DNA from: Xylophilus sp.
Lineage (GTDB): Bacteria; Pseudomonadota; Gammaproteobacteria; Burkholderiales; Burkholderiaceae_C
Assembly (NCBI GenBank): GCA_009914555.1
Contig: WNDY01000002.1
Span: 62,001 to 126,000, forward strand
Reading direction: 5' to 3'
Length of the DNA: 64,000 bases
Part shown: positions 63,434-64,000 of the stretch, piece after piece
Position numbering within the stretch: the first letter of the stretch is position 1
How the letters are laid out: every line of letters begins with the position of its first letter
Made by a program: the position numbers and the translations under genes
Notes under the pieces: generated by a model
Database searches by the model: none
Told to the model about the DNA's origin: nothing
What the model saw: only the letters and a program-made list of their open reading frames with translations

Positions 63434-64000
63434 ATGCGCGCCGCCGCCACGGGCCTGCGCCACTTCCTGCTCGCGCTGCAGTTCTTCACCCGCGTGCCGG
63501 TCACCGGGCGGCTGGCGGCCTGGATCGGCTACAGCCCGGCCATGCTGCGCGCGGCCGCGGCGCACTTTCCGGGCATCGGCTGGATCGCCGCGGCGCTGGC
63601 CGCCGCCGTCTACGCGCTGCTGCACCGGGCGCTGGGCGCCAATCCGTTCGCGCCGCTGGCGGCCGCGGTCGGCTGCACCATCGCCACGGTGCTGCTGACC
63701 GGCGGCTTCCACGAGGACGGGCTGGCCGACGTGGCCGACGGGCTCGGCGGCAGCGCGTCGCGCGAACGGGCGCTGGAGATCATGAAGGACTCGCGCATCG
63801 GCGCCTTCGGCGCGATGGCGCTGGTGCTGGCGCTGCTGGCCAAGTCCGTGCTGCTGGCGGCCCTCGGCGCGCGCGGGCTGGCGCCGGCCGCCGCGGCGCT
63901 GGGCGGCGCGCATGTGCTGTCGCGCTTTCTTCCGCTGCTGCTGGTGCGGGCGCTGCCGCACGTGGGCGATGCGGCGCGGTCCAAGAGCAAGCCGCTGGCC
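63434..64000 (+). CDS. cobS: Adenosylcobinamide-GDP ribazoletransferase (partial, runs off window)
   Basis: 189 codons are visible from ATG 63434 with no stop. CobS motifs are seen: ALQFFTRVPVTG near the start, TGGFHEDGLADVADGLGG and KDSRIGAFGAMALVLALLA, in an all-helical membrane context. It joins adenosylcobinamide-GDP and alpha-ribazole in the last steps of cobalamin assembly. It lies 14 bases after ilvA, so it may be read from the ilvA message. Other cob genes may follow to the right. Confidence 0.93.
   Translation, partial: MRAAATGLRHFLLALQFFTRVPVTGRLAAWIGYSPAMLRAAAAHFPGIGWIAAALAAAVYALLHRALGANPFAPLAAAVGCTIATVLLTGGFHEDGLADVADGLGGSASRERALEIMKDSRIGAFGAMALVLALLAKSVLLAALGARGLAPAAAALGGAHVLSRFLPLLLVRALPHVGDAARSKSKPLA

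Overview
The window is high-GC DNA from a betaproteobacterium of the order Burkholderiales, most like the Comamonadaceae. This is inferred from the gene content (algH-ruvX-pyrR-pyrB-pyrC', a pilGHIJ-chpA type IV pilus chemosensory operon, dusB-fis-purH, coq7, an OmpC-type porin ending in Phe, hexR next to zwf) and from codon use strongly biased to G/C in third position. No rRNA, tRNA or CRISPR array was seen.

Positions 1 to about 6950 are the right end of a prophage with slightly lower GC. It carries a complete diversity-generating retroelement (DGR): a tail-fibre-like target protein with a variable repeat at its 3' end, two small phage genes, an Avd accessory protein, a template repeat and a YMDD reverse transcriptase. 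A tyrosine integrase runs tail-to-tail against the reverse transcriptase. Template and variable repeats differ at 14 positions in their core, and all 14 are adenines in the template. The prophage ends inside a host cheY-like gene and cuts the receiver off before its phospho-acceptor aspartate. That receiver was the last gene of an unusual operon: membrane HPt-kinase, soluble MCP, CheX-like phosphatase, CheY.

From 10.7 to 15.5 kb lies a leftward pyrimidine/housekeeping operon (algH, ruvX, pyrR, pyrB, a dihydroorotase homologue without its metal-binding histidines, plsC). From 15.5 to 17.3 kb a photolyase remnant abuts a glycosyltransferase. From 17.4 to 27.4 kb runs the leftward rubredoxin-pilG-pilH-pilI-pilJ-chpA cluster, then thiD-hemL on the other strand.

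From 29.9 to 36.8 kb is an iron-uptake region. A hybrid ECF sigma/FecR gene is frameshifted by an extra 10-bp repeat copy under a Fur-like site; with it are a TonB receptor with a signalling domain and a PepSY membrane protein with a small partner. A second iron locus (AraC regulator, TonB receptor, PepSY protein) lies at 42.0-46.4 kb. Between them are purH-fis-dusB, a YqaA-type membrane protein and an aspartate kinase.

From 48 to 54.4 kb is central carbon metabolism: ychF, pgi, tal, and zwf-hexR with two HexR-like operators. From 54.5 to 59 kb is a decaying transport/catabolic cluster (flavin monooxygenase, peptide-type binding protein, frameshifted M20 hydrolase, binding-protein remnant). 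The right end holds a major porin, coq7, osmC, a probable Hfq-type small RNA with an anti-Shine-Dalgarno loop, ilvA and the start of cobS.

A dispersed element of about 65 bp, with two GGRGTAT boxes almost always 53 bp apart, occurs six times. Five copies are intergenic and one lies in frame inside chpA. I could not assign it to a known family.
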